NCBI RefSeq assembly: GCF_026410545.1
Contig: NZ_JAPMIT010000002.1
Span: 558,001-622,000, forward strand
Reading direction: 5' to 3'
Length of the DNA: 64,000 nt
Source of the DNA: Microbacterium sp. STN6
GTDB lineage: Bacteria; Actinomycetota; Actinomycetes; Actinomycetales; Microbacteriaceae
The number at the start of each line of letters is the position of its first letter. Position 1 is the stretch's first letter. The position numbers were made by a program, and so were the translations under genes. Positions 18,981 through 27,412 of this stretch are shown piece after piece. The notes under the pieces are model-generated. The model ran no database searches, had not been told where the DNA came from, and saw only the letters and a program-made list of their open reading frames with translations.

Positions 18981-19763
18981 ATGACGATCCGCGATCGCAG
19001 TCAGGTGCCGTCGGCTAAGCGCGTCGTCGTGAAGGTGGGTTCGTCGTCGATCAGCGGCGAGAACGCCGGCCAGATCCCTCGCCTGGTCGACGCGCTTGCC
19101 GAAGCCCACGGTCGGGGCACCGAAATCGTGCTCGTCTCCTCCGGCGCCATCGCAACGGGGGCGCCGTTTCTGGCTCTCGACGAGCGGCCGACCGACCTTG
19201 CGACGCAGCAGGCCGCCGCGGCGGTGGGACAGAACGTGCTCATCTACCGTTACCAGGACAGCCTCGACCGGTATGGCATCGTTGCGGGGCAGGTGCTGCT
19301 GACCGCGGGTGACCTCGACAATACGACCGCGAGAAGCAACGCGCAGAGGGCCATGGAGCGCCTGCTCGCGCTGCGCATCCTGCCCATCGTCAACGAGAAC
19401 GACACGGTCGCGACACACGAGATCCGCTTCGGCGACAACGACCGACTCGCGGCGCTCGTCGCCATTCTGGTGCGGGCAGACCTGCTCGTGCTCCTTTCCG
19501 ACGTGGATGCGCTCTACACGCGCCCGCCCGACCAGCCCGGGGCGACACGCATCGATGTTGTGCCCGCCTTCGACGATCTCGACGGTGTCGAGGTCGGCGC
19601 AACAGGCAGCAGTCGCGTCGGCACAGGCGGCGCCGTGACGAAGGTCTCTGCCGCCCGGCACGCGGTCGAGGAGGGCACGGCCGTGATCTTCACGTCGACG
19701 GCGCTCGTCGAGGCGGCACTGGCGGGTGAAACAGTGGGCACCTGGTTCGAACCCGCCGGATAG
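18981..19763 (+). CDS. proB: Glutamate 5-kinase
   Basis: 260-residue amino-acid kinase that phosphorylates glutamate in the first step of proline synthesis. It has VVVKVGSSSISGE at the N-terminus, the LVSSGAIATG motif, NENDTVAT and the SDVDALYT segment. It lacks the C-terminal PUA domain found in the longer enterobacterial enzymes, a normal short variant. It starts 9 bp after obg and is followed 9 bp later by proA, whose product takes its labile glutamyl phosphate. Confidence 0.95.
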   Translation: MTIRDRSQVPSAKRVVVKVGSSSISGENAGQIPRLVDALAEAHGRGTEIVLVSSGAIATGAPFLALDERPTDLATQQAAAAVGQNVLIYRYQDSLDRYGIVAGQVLLTAGDLDNTTARSNAQRAMERLLALRILPIVNENDTVATHEIRFGDNDRLAALVAILVRADLLVLLSDVDALYTRPPDQPGATRIDVVPAFDDLDGVEVGATGSSRVGTGGAVTKVSAARHAVEEGTAVIFTSTALVEAALAGETVGTWFEPAG

Positions 19764-19772
19764 ACTGGCGGC

Positions 19773-21041
19773 ATGTCGCTGCCTACCGTCGCTCAGACGA
19801 GCCTGACAGAGCGGCTTGCCGCCGCCCGAACCGCCTCACGCGCTCTCGCGGGTGCCACGACCGACGTGAAGAACCGGGCACTCGCCGCCATTGCGGACGG
19901 CGTGCGCGCACACGCGGGCGAGATCGTCACGGCCAATGAGCTCGACCTGGCCAACGGCCGCGAGAACGGCCTGACTGTCGGGCTCCTCGACCGACTTACG
20001 CTCACTGAGGCGCGCCTGGATGCCCTTGCCGACGCTGTGCTTGAGATCATCGCTCTGACCGACCCTGTTGGCCAGGTCGTGCGCGGCAGTTCGCTGCCGA
20101 ACGGCGTGAAGATCAGCCAGGTGCGCGTACCGTTCGGCGTTGTCGGCGCCATCTACGAGGCGCGGCCGAACGTGACCATCGACATCGCGTCCCTGGCGAT
20201 CAAGAGCGGAAACGCCGTCGTGCTGCGCGGCGGCAGCGCCGCGCTCAACTCGAACCGGGTTCTCGTGGGCGTCATCCAGGCGGCGCTCGAGTCTGTTGGG
20301 CTTTCCGGCGATGCCGTGCAGACGATCGACGACTTCGGTCGTGATGGAGCCAGGAAGCTCATGCGGGCCCGCGGGTACGTTGACGTGCTGATTCCGCGCG
20401 GCTCCGCCGAGCTCATTCAGACCGTCGTCACCGAGTCGACCGTGCCCGTCATCGAGACCGGGGCCGGGGTGGTGCACATTCTGCTCGATGAGAGCGCGCC
20501 GCTCGACTGGGCGGTCGAGATCGTGCACAACGCGAAGGTGCAGCGGCCCAGCGTGTGCAACGCCGTCGAGACCGTGCTCGTGCACGAGGGCGCGGCCGAG
20601 CGGCTGCTTCCCTCCGTACTTCAGCGGCTCGCGGCATCCGGTGTCACGGTGCATGGTGACGAGCGCACGCGCGCCCTTTGGCATGATGCGGTGCCGGCGA
20701 CCGAGGAGGATTGGTCGAGCGAGTACATGAGCCTCGACGTCTCCGTGCGCGTGGTCGACTCCCTCGACGAGGCGATCGAGCACATCCGCCGCTATTCGAC
20801 CGGGCACACCGAATCGATCGTGACGAACGACCTGCAGCGGGCCGAGCGCTTTCTCGCCGAGGTCGATTCCGCGGTCGTCATGGTGAACGCGTCGACACGG
20901 TTCACCGATGGCGGCGAGTTCGGCTTCGGCGCCGAGGTGGGAATCTCGACGCAGAAGCTGCACGCGCGCGGGCCGATGGGGCTGCCCGAACTGACGAGCA
21001 CGAAGTGGATCGTGCGCGGCACCGGCCAGGTTCGCTCGTAA
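19773..21041 (+). CDS. proA: Gamma-glutamyl phosphate reductase
   Basis: 422-residue NADPH-dependent aldehyde-dehydrogenase-superfamily enzyme making glutamate-5-semialdehyde. The catalytic cysteine is C262 in VQRPSVCNAVETVLVH. The glycine-rich cofactor region (AIKSGNAVVLRGGSAALNSN) and the C-terminal FTDGGEFGFGAEVGISTQKLHARGPMGL signature are intact. It is coupled to proB; proC is not in this window. Confidence 0.96.
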   Translation: MSLPTVAQTSLTERLAAARTASRALAGATTDVKNRALAAIADGVRAHAGEIVTANELDLANGRENGLTVGLLDRLTLTEARLDALADAVLEIIALTDPVGQVVRGSSLPNGVKISQVRVPFGVVGAIYEARPNVTIDIASLAIKSGNAVVLRGGSAALNSNRVLVGVIQAALESVGLSGDAVQTIDDFGRDGARKLMRARGYVDVLIPRGSAELIQTVVTESTVPVIETGAGVVHILLDESAPLDWAVEIVHNAKVQRPSVCNAVETVLVHEGAAERLLPSVLQRLAASGVTVHGDERTRALWHDAVPATEEDWSSEYMSLDVSVRVVDSLDEAIEHIRRYSTGHTESIVTNDLQRAERFLAEVDSAVVMVNASTRFTDGGEFGFGAEVGISTQKLHARGPMGLPELTSTKWIVRGTGQVRS

Positions 21042-21101
21042 CAGGCTGAGCGGCCGATAGAATCGTAAACCGGCGCCTGCGCCGACGAAAGGAAGAACCA
21101 C

Positions 21102-21332
21102 ATGTCACTCGTGACGGCCGTACTGGCCGAGGCCGAACACGCACTGCCCGCTCCCACCTGGGTCTTCGGCGTCGTGCCGCTCGTTCTCTTCGCGGTGCTC
21201 GCATTCGTGCTGTGGACCTACCGCGACGTGGCCAACCGCCACGTGCACAAGGCCGAGGCCGCCGCCTCTGACCACGCAGGCTCGCCCGGCGCGACGAGCC
21301 ACGGCGACGGCCACCCAGGGCACGGCCACTGA
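21102..21332 (+). CDS. Small single-pass membrane protein with His/Gly-rich tail
   Basis: 76-residue protein of unknown function. One transmembrane helix ([17 protein letters not shown], about residues 24-40) is followed by a cytoplasmic-looking tail [14 protein letters not shown]. The last residues are histidine/glycine rich ([11 protein letters not shown]), which could bind a divalent metal. A GGAAG Shine-Dalgarno precedes the ATG. It sits between proA and nadD, and I recall similar short proteins at this position in related genomes. The start of nadD lies only 14 bp downstream. Confidence 0.7.
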   Translation: MSLVTAVLAEAEHALPAPTWVFGVVPLVLFAVLAFVLWTYRDVANRHVHKAEAAASDHAGSPGATSHGDGHPGHGH

Positions 21333-21346
21333 CCCGCGCCTCGCAG

Positions 21347-21955
21347 ATGGTGCAGACCGAGAAGCGTCGCCCACGCGTTGGCGTGATGGGCGGCACCTTC
21401 GATCCGATTCACCACGGCCACCTCGTGGCCGCGAGTGAGGTCGCCCAGTCGTTCGACCTCGATGAGGTCGTCTTCGTGCCGACGGGAGAGTCCTGGCAGA
21501 AGGCGGAGGTCGATGTCACGCCCAGCGAGCATCGCTACCTCATGACGGTGGTGGCGACCGCGTCCAACCCGCGCTTCACGACCAGCCGCGTTGACATCGA
21601 CCGCGGCGGGCCGACCTACACGATCGACACGTTGCGTGACATCCATGCCCAGAGGCCGGATGCCGAGCTGTTCTTCATCACCGGCGCCGACGCGATCGCC
21701 CAGATTCTCAGCTGGCACAACGTCGAGGAGCTCTGGGAGCTGGCACATTTCGTCGCTGTGAGTCGCCCGGGACATGACCTGACTATTTCTGAATTGCCGA
21801 GCCGGGACGTAAGCTTGTTGGAGGTTCCGGCCCTGGCAATCTCGTCGACGGACTGTCGGAGCCGGGTGAGAAGGGGATACCCCGTCTGGTACTTGGTTCC
21901 GGATGGCGTGGTTCAGTACATCTCCAAACACCATCTGTATCGGAGTGTGGCATGA
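21347..21955 (+). CDS. nadD: Nicotinate-nucleotide adenylyltransferase
   Basis: 202-residue NAD-biosynthesis enzyme. The nucleotidyl-transferase motif [12 protein letters not shown] is at residues 15-26, and the second motif ([28 protein letters not shown]) is near the C-terminus in the ISST.IR form. It joins nicotinate mononucleotide to AMP. The stop overlaps the next gene by ATGA. Start at 21347 leaves about ten residues before the fold, as usual. Confidence 0.95.
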   Translation: MVQTEKRRPRVGVMGGTFDPIHHGHLVAASEVAQSFDLDEVVFVPTGESWQKAEVDVTPSEHRYLMTVVATASNPRFTTSRVDIDRGGPTYTIDTLRDIHAQRPDAELFFITGADAIAQILSWHNVEELWELAHFVAVSRPGHDLTISELPSRDVSLLEVPALAISSTDCRSRVRRGYPVWYLVPDGVVQYISKHHLYRSVA

Positions 21956-23220
21956 CTGTGTGGCAAGATCGGCCGCCACAGACGCGGCGAGAGGCACGAG
22001 AGCGCGAGCGTCGTGAAGCGCTCGACTCCTCGGGCGGTTCGCGCCGTGCCACTGCCACTGAGCCGACGCAGGCGGGCGAGGCCCCGCAGCTCTCCACGCC
22101 GTTCATCCAGGTACGCCCCACACGTGAGGGCGACGAGTCAGAGGTCGAGCGCGAGCGCGAGACCGTGCCCGCTAGTTCGTTCGCACCGCCCACGCGTCCG
22201 CGCCTTCCCCGGTACGACGGCCCGTTCGACCTCACCTCGCACGACGGTCAGGACGACCTCGAGAAGACCCTGCCGGGCGTCACCAACCACCGTGCCCGCC
22301 CGCAGAACCCCGACTTCTATCGAACCGGCCGCGACGATTCCGAGCCGGAGCCGGTCACGGTGCCCGTCGCCCTCGTTCCCGGCCGTCAGCCGGGCAGGCT
22401 CTACCCGCCTGAGACGGCCGACGAGTCCGACACGCACCCGCCGCAGGACGACGACGCGGTGCCCGAGCGCACCCTGACCCGCCGCGAGCTGCGCGCCATG
22501 CTGCAGGCGCAGCAGGCGAACGAGCAGGCACGCGGCGACGAGGAACACCCCGAGCAGGGTGAGGCTCATCCGCTCGGCGACGATAAGCCGCTCGGCGACG
22601 ATAATCCGCTCAGCGACGACCACGACGGCGCGCCTCGCGCCTCGGCTGAGGCCGCAGAGAGCGACCACGGCCCGTCGGCGGTTGCGGTGGCCCCACCCGC
22701 CACCGTGGCGCTGCAGGGCGGCTCGACACAGCGCGATGAAGCGGATGCCGCATCCGCTCCTGTCGCGGCCAGACCGGCACCCCGGCAATCCTCCTTCGAC
22801 GATGTGTTGGCCCAGAACACCGACAACGGCGGATCGACCACGGCATCGAACGCGCTGATCCTGCCCGTGGTGCCGTCGGCGCCCGACGCGACCGGCCCGC
22901 TGACGAGCACGGGAGAGATTCTCGTGACCGGCACCATCGACCTGCCGCGCAGCCTCGGCGCGACCGGGCAGCACCCCGACCGCTACGACTCGTCCGAGAT
23001 GGATCGGCTCTTCGACCAGGAAGCCGACCCACGCACCTCCGACGTGGCGCCCGTGCGCGCGAGTCGTGCCGTGAGCACGCACACCTCCACCCGCGGCATG
23101 ATTGCCCCGCCGAAGAAGCGCAGCTCTCGCCTGCCTGTCATCCTTCCGGTCACCGCCGCCGTGCTTGCGCTGGCTGTGATCGGCCTCGTCATCGCAGGCG
23201 TCGTCTTCAAGGTCTTCTGA
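21952..23220 (+). CDS. Hypothetical protein, acidic/disordered with C-terminal membrane anchor
   Basis: 422-residue protein without a recognised domain. The N-terminus is charged ([16 protein letters not shown]), the middle is a low-complexity region rich in D, E, P and T, and the end is one transmembrane helix ([26 protein letters not shown]) with only a few residues after it. A 15-bp tandem repeat encodes [17 protein letters not shown] near residue 205. It is translationally coupled to nadD and followed 4 bp later by rsfS, so its position is conserved-looking although its sequence is not. A tail-anchored topology with a large cytoplasmic part is inferred. Confidence 0.75.
   Translation: MTVWQDRPPQTRREARERERREALDSSGGSRRATATEPTQAGEAPQLSTPFIQVRPTREGDESEVERERETVPASSFAPPTRPRLPRYDGPFDLTSHDGQDDLEKTLPGVTNHRARPQNPDFYRTGRDDSEPEPVTVPVALVPGRQPGRLYPPETADESDTHPPQDDDAVPERTLTRRELRAMLQAQQANEQARGDEEHPEQGEAHPLGDDKPLGDDNPLSDDHDGAPRASAEAAESDHGPSAVAVAPPATVALQGGSTQRDEADAASAPVAARPAPRQSSFDDVLAQNTDNGGSTTASNALILPVVPSAPDATGPLTSTGEILVTGTIDLPRSLGATGQHPDRYDSSEMDRLFDQEADPRTSDVAPVRASRAVSTHTSTRGMIAPPKKRSSRLPVILPVTAAVLALAVIGLVIAGVVFKVF
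22570..22620 (+). repeat. 15-bp tandem repeat in the nadD-rsfS spacer gene
   Basis: Three consecutive units of CCGCTCGGCGACGAT(A/A)A type encode [12 protein letters not shown] and PLSDDH. The copies are nearly identical at DNA level, so they are a recent in-frame duplication in a disordered region. Confidence 0.65.
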
Positions 23221-23224
23221 TCGA

Positions 23225-23602
23225 GTGACGGCAACAGAACGAGCCCGCGAGCTCCTCGCTATCGCCGCGAAGGCGGCGGATTCTCGCGGTGGCGAGGACG
23301 CGGTTGCGCTTGACGTTTCCGGACCTCTGCCGCTTGCCGACATCTTCCTGCTCGTCACCGGCACGTCGGAACGCGCCGTGGCCGCGATTGCCGACGGAGT
23401 CGAAGACGCCCTGATCGCGGCCGGCGTGAAGCCGCTGCGACGCGAGGGCCGGGCCGAGGCGCGTTGGGTGCTGCTCGACTTCGGCGACCTCGTGGTGCAC
23501 GTCTTCCACGAGCAGGACCGCATGTTCTACTCGCTCGAGCGGCTCTGGAAGGACTGCCCGGTGGTGCCGCTCGCGGTGGAGGCAGACCGCCGCGCCGGCT
23601 GA
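23225..23602 (+). CDS. rsfS: Ribosome silencing factor
   Basis: 125-residue protein of the RsfS/DUF143 family, which binds L14 and blocks subunit joining during starvation. Family hallmarks are AADSRGGEDAVALDVS, DIFLLVTGTSERAVAAIADGVEDAL, the WVLLDFGDLVVHVFHEQDRMFYSLERLW block and a short C-terminus. The start is GTG at 23225, 4 bp after the preceding gene. Confidence 0.94.
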   Translation: MTATERARELLAIAAKAADSRGGEDAVALDVSGPLPLADIFLLVTGTSERAVAAIADGVEDALIAAGVKPLRREGRAEARWVLLDFGDLVVHVFHEQDRMFYSLERLWKDCPVVPLAVEADRRAG

Positions 23603-23705
23603 GTCGGGCTCGCCCTGAACGGGGCCTCCTCGTGAGGGCCGCTCGGTTTCAGGGAGCCGCCGGTCATGTAGTACTCTGTTCAGGTTGCTTCCGCGAGGAA
23701 GAGAC

Positions 23706-23782
<77 letters not shown>

Positions 23783-23834
23783 TCCTGTCGTCCTCCCGCG
23801 GCTTTCGAGCGGCTCTCGGTGCTACCGTCGCTCC

Positions 23835-24230
23835 ATGACATGGCGCGCGCGACACGTTTCCCAGCCGATCGAGCGGGATACGGCGGCTGTCGCCGCCTTC
23901 GCGGGGGACCCCCGTAATCTGCCGCTCTGGGCCGCGGGGCTGAGCGCCGGCATCCGTCTCGAGGGGCAGCGATGGCTGACCGATTCGCCCATGGGCGTCG
24001 TGGAGGTCGCGTTTGTCGGTCCGGTGGAGCACGGGGTGCTCGATCACGACGTCGTCATGCCCGATGGCACGCGCGTGCACAACCCGTTGCGTGTGCTGCG
24101 CAACGGCGATGGCAGCGAGGTCGTCTTCACGCTGTTCCAGCGCCCGGGGATGTCGGAGGCCGATTTCGAGCATGACGCAGAGATGGTACGAACGGATCTG
24201 GCGAGGCTTCGAGAGCTGCTCGAGCGCTGA
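23835..24230 (+). CDS. SRPBCC-family (START/polyketide-cyclase-like) protein
   Basis: 131-residue soluble protein. The pattern of an N-terminal helix followed by strands (WLTDSPMGVVEVAFVG, TRVHNPLRVLRNGDGSEVVFTLFQRPGMSEADFEHDAEMVRTDLARLRELLE) resembles SRPBCC hydrophobic-ligand-binding proteins. The long last helix is typical. The ATG at 23835 is chosen because longer in-frame starts read back through the tRNA. No ligand or partner is evident, and it stands alone between tRNA-Ala and the LacI gene. Confidence 0.7.
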   Translation: MTWRARHVSQPIERDTAAVAAFAGDPRNLPLWAAGLSAGIRLEGQRWLTDSPMGVVEVAFVGPVEHGVLDHDVVMPDGTRVHNPLRVLRNGDGSEVVFTLFQRPGMSEADFEHDAEMVRTDLARLRELLER

Positions 24231-24249
24231 GGCTCGGCTCTGGGTTTCG

Positions 24250-24362
24250 AGACGCGCCTTGCGGCGCTCCTCAACCCGCCTGCGGCGCTCCTCAACCCGC
24301 CTGCGGCGCTCCTCAACCCGCCTGCGGCGCTCCTCAACGTGCCTGGAGCGCTCCTCAGCCCA
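24250..24362. repeat. 21-bp tandem repeat derived from a CTCAACC-type palindrome
   Basis: A GGGTTTCGAGACGCG element at 24242 is followed by four 21-bp units (24261-24344) built around GCGCTCCTCAACCCGCCT and one degenerate unit. The last copies overlap the stop codon of the LacI gene (24355-24357). The first copy with its upstream GTTTCGAGACG reconstitutes one palindrome, so the array looks like slippage on one arm of a dispersed repeat. Confidence 0.75.
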
Positions 24363-25392
24363 CGTGCCGCGGGGCGGCGGTACTGCTGCGCACGACAAGG
24401 CGGGTCGGTGCCACGACCATGCCCGGCGTCGTCTCGCCGCGCTCGATTTCGGCAAGCAGGATCTCGATGCTTCGGCGGCCGACCACGTCGAAGTCCTGGT
24501 GGATCGTGGTGAGCGGCGGCCAGAACGAGTCGGCCTCGGCCATGTCGTCGAAGCCGACCACGCTGATGTCGCCCGGCACGTCGATGCCGCGCTCGTGGAA
24601 CGCGCGCAGCGCGCCGAGCGCCATCTGGTCGTTCCCGGCGAAGACCGCGGTGACGCCCGCCACGCGGGAGAGGTCGAGCCCGGCCGCGTAGCCCGAGGCC
24701 GTTGACCAGTCGCCGCGAACGGCATCCGGTACCTGGCGCCCTGCCTGCACCAGCGTGTCGCGCCAGGCCTGCTCGCGGCGGGATGCCGAGTACGACGTCT
24801 CGGGACCGGCGACATGCCAGACCGTGTCGTGGCCGAGGTCGAGCAGATGCTGCGTGGCGAGACGCGCCCCCTGCATCTGGTCGGTGTCGATGACGGGGTA
24901 GTCGTCACGCTCGGCCGAATCGATCACGACGACCGGCAGCCCCGGGGGCAGCTCGACGTCTGCCTTGTCGACGATATGAGCTTCGATGACGATGACGACC
25001 CCGTCGACGGCCTGTTCGATGAGGCGGGCCAGGGCGACACTGACATCGCTCTGCGTCGTGTGCTCGACGGGAACGAGCGTGATGGAGTAACCGGCCCGTG
25101 CTGCGGCGACCGCGATGGCGTCGAGGGTGCGCATGTTGCCGAACGACGAGAGCGTGAACATGATGACGCCGATGTTGCGGAAGCGGCCCAGTCGGAGGGC
25201 CCGCGCCGCCTTATTCGGGCGATAGCCGAGGGTGCGCATCGACGCCAGGACACGCTCGCGGGTGCCCTGTTCCACGTTCTGCAGGCCGTTCGCCACGCGC
25301 GAGACGGTTTGGGTCGAGACGCCCGCATGGGCCGCGACGTCTCCCATGGACGGGCCGCGAGAGGCGGAGCGCGCAGGTAACACTTCGGTCAT
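24355..25392 (-). CDS. LacI family transcriptional regulator
   Basis: 345-residue repressor. The helix-turn-helix is at residues 15-40 (MGDVAAHAGVSTQTVSRVANG) with the hinge RPNKAARALR, followed by a periplasmic-binding-protein-like sensor domain (NIGVIMFTLSSFGN; VFAGNDQMALGALRAFHERG; VVGFDDMAEADSFWPPLTT). ATG at 25392 has GGAGAG upstream. It is divergent from the sugar transporter/beta-galactosidase genes, and two operator-like sites lie between. Its inducer is presumably the imported galactoside. Confidence 0.92.
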   Translation of the reverse strand: MTEVLPARSASRGPSMGDVAAHAGVSTQTVSRVANGLQNVEQGTRERVLASMRTLGYRPNKAARALRLGRFRNIGVIMFTLSSFGNMRTLDAIAVAAARAGYSITLVPVEHTTQSDVSVALARLIEQAVDGVVIVIEAHIVDKADVELPPGLPVVVIDSAERDDYPVIDTDQMQGARLATQHLLDLGHDTVWHVAGPETSYSASRREQAWRDTLVQAGRQVPDAVRGDWSTASGYAAGLDLSRVAGVTAVFAGNDQMALGALRAFHERGIDVPGDISVVGFDDMAEADSFWPPLTTIHQDFDVVGRRSIEILLAEIERGETTPGMVVAPTRLVVRSSTAAPRHVG

Positions 25393-25426
25393 GATCGGCT
25401 CTCCTTTGGCCCGGGCCACTGTTGCA

Positions 25427-25474
25427 TGGTGACGTGAACATGTTATTGTGCTCGAGCAGATGTTGACGTAAACA
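25427..25474. promoter_or_regulatory. Two LacI operator sites between the repressor and transporter genes
   Basis: Two copies of TGKTGACGTRAACA are visible: TGGTGACGTGAACA at 25427-25440 and TGTTGACGTAAACA at 25461-25474, 34 bp apart (about three helical turns). Their central ACGT and TG..CA symmetry fit LacI-family operators. Two in-phase sites would allow cooperative repression of both divergent units. Confidence 0.75.
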
Positions 25475-25497
25475 TTCCCTCGATCGTGAAAGCAGTC

Positions 25498-26415
25498 ATG
25501 ACGACGACGTCCCTGAACCACAGCGGCACAGGCCGCACGCTGCGACGTGAACGCCGCGACTGGCGCGGCTGGGCGTTCGTCGCCCCGTTCATGATCGTCT
25601 TTCTCGCCATGATCATCGCTCCTGTGCTCTACGCGCTCTGGCTCAGCCTCTTCCGTGACCAGCTCATCGGCGGCAACGCCTTCGTCGGTCTCGAGAACTA
25701 CGCGGATGCGCTGAAGGACAGCAAGTTCTGGGAGTCGCTCTGGCGGGTCACGCTGTTCCTCGTGGTCCAGGTGCCGATCATGCTGGCGTTGGCCCTGGTC
25801 GCCGCACTCGCCCTCGACAGCGCGCGCCTGAACGGCAAGAGCTTCTTTCGCATCGCGATCTTTCTGCCGTATGCCGTGCCCGGAGTCGTCGCCGCGCTGA
25901 TCTGGGGCTTCATGTACGGCGACCAGTTCGGCCTGACCGCGAGCATCAACGACCTTCTCGGCTCACACATCGTGAAGCCGTTCAGCAGCAGCTGGATACT
26001 GCCCTCGATCGGCAACATCGTCACGTGGGAATTCATGGGCTACAACATGCTCATCTTCTACGCGGCGCTGAAGGTGATCCCGACCGAACTGTACGAAGCG
26101 GCAGAAATCGACGGGGCGGGCCAACTGCGCATCATCGCCAGTATCAAGATCCCCGCGCTGCGCGGTGCGCTCGTGATCACGACGATCTTCTCGATCATCG
26201 GCAGCTTCCAGCTGTTCAATGAGCCCAACCTGCTCAAGTCGCTCGCGCCCAACGTGATCACGAGCTACTTCACACCGAACATGTACGCATACAACCTCTC
26301 GTTCGCCGGGCAGCAGTTCAACTACGCGGCGACCATCGCCATCGTGATGGGCGTGATCACCGCGGTGATCGCCTACATCGTTCAGTCCCGCGGCTCGCGA
26401 ACGGAGGACTTCTGA
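25498..26415 (+). CDS. Carbohydrate ABC transporter permease (MalF-like)
   Basis: 305-residue inner-membrane protein with six hydrophobic segments (first WAFVAPFMIVFLAMIIAPVLYALWLSLF) and the coupling motif EAAEIDGAGQLRIIASIKIPALR, the EAA loop of CUT1 sugar permeases. ATG at 25498 is preferred over GTG at 25486 because neither has a strong Shine-Dalgarno and the ATG lies closer to the family start. It pairs with the next permease, whose start overlaps its stop. No ATPase gene is adjacent. Confidence 0.92.
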   Translation: MTTTSLNHSGTGRTLRRERRDWRGWAFVAPFMIVFLAMIIAPVLYALWLSLFRDQLIGGNAFVGLENYADALKDSKFWESLWRVTLFLVVQVPIMLALALVAALALDSARLNGKSFFRIAIFLPYAVPGVVAALIWGFMYGDQFGLTASINDLLGSHIVKPFSSSWILPSIGNIVTWEFMGYNMLIFYAALKVIPTELYEAAEIDGAGQLRIIASIKIPALRGALVITTIFSIIGSFQLFNEPNLLKSLAPNVITSYFTPNMYAYNLSFAGQQFNYAATIAIVMGVITAVIAYIVQSRGSRTEDF

Positions 26416-27329
26416 TGACGACTCTCACCCGGTCCGCAGCGCCCGTCGTAGTGAAGCCCGGCGCGACGAAGCGCTCACGGCGGCCGCGTCGGCGCCGATC
26501 CGTCGTGCTCATGATCATGATGATCGTGTTCACCGTCTACTCGGTGTTCCCGCTGCTGTGGCTCATCATCAACGCCACGAAGAGCCAGGCCAGCCTCTTC
26601 TCGTCGTTCGGCCTCTGGTTCGGCGACGGCTTCGACCTGTTCAGCAACATCGCTCAGACGTTCAGCTACGACAACGGCATCTTCCTGCACTGGTTCGGCA
26701 ACACGCTGCTCTACGTGGTCTTCGGGGCGGGCGGTGCGACTCTGCTGGCAACGGTCGCGGGCTACGGCCTCGCCAAGTACCGGTTCCCCGGCAGGCGCGC
26801 CGTCTTCGCGGTCGTGCTCGGCGCCGTGGCGATCCCCGGAACCGCGCTCGCCGTGCCGACGTTCCTGATGTTCAGCTCGATCGGGCTCACGAACACCCCG
26901 TGGGCGGTCATTCTGCCCTCGCTGATCAGCCCCTTCGGTCTCTACCTCATCTGGGTCTTCGCGACGGATGCGGTCCCCTCAGAGCTGCTCGAGGCGGCGC
27001 GCATGGATGGAGCGAGCGAGTTCCGCACCTTCTTCACGATCTCGCTGCGGCTGCTCGGGCCCGGCATCGTGACCGTATTGCTGCTCACGATCGTGGCCAC
27101 CTGGAACAACTACTTCCTGCCCCTGATCATGCTGAGCGACCCCACGTGGTACCCGCTGACGGTCGGCCTCGGCCAGTGGAGCGCGCAGGCGAGCGGCGTC
27201 GGCGCGCAGCCCATCTTCAACCTCGTCATCACCGGCTCGCTCATGACGATCGTGCCGATCGTGATCGCGTTCCTGTTCCTGCAGCGCTACTGGCAGTCCG
27301 GTCTCGCCGCGGGAAGCGTCAAGCAATGA
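26415..27329 (+). CDS. Carbohydrate ABC transporter permease (MalG-like)
   Basis: 304-residue membrane protein with an arginine-rich N-terminus (KRSRRPRRRRS), six hydrophobic helices and the EAA loop EAARMDGASEFRTFFTISLRLLGPGI. It is the second CUT1 permease and has a one-base overlap with the first (TGATG). It and its partner import the sugar delivered by the lipoprotein encoded at 27413. A shared MsiK-type ATPase encoded elsewhere is expected. Confidence 0.92.
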   Translation: MTTLTRSAAPVVVKPGATKRSRRPRRRRSVVLMIMMIVFTVYSVFPLLWLIINATKSQASLFSSFGLWFGDGFDLFSNIAQTFSYDNGIFLHWFGNTLLYVVFGAGGATLLATVAGYGLAKYRFPGRRAVFAVVLGAVAIPGTALAVPTFLMFSSIGLTNTPWAVILPSLISPFGLYLIWVFATDAVPSELLEAARMDGASEFRTFFTISLRLLGPGIVTVLLLTIVATWNNYFLPLIMLSDPTWYPLTVGLGQWSAQASGVGAQPIFNLVITGSLMTIVPIVIAFLFLQRYWQSGLAAGSVKQ

Positions 27330-27412
27330 GTGGCAGCGCACGTGCGACCGACGTGCCCCGCGCATCCGACTGACCTGCACCACCAACCCCCAATGAAGTG
27401 AAAGGTTGACAC

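Noticed and set aside
24250-24362. CRISPR array
   Set aside because: The repeats are contiguous 21-bp units without spacers and there is no cas gene.
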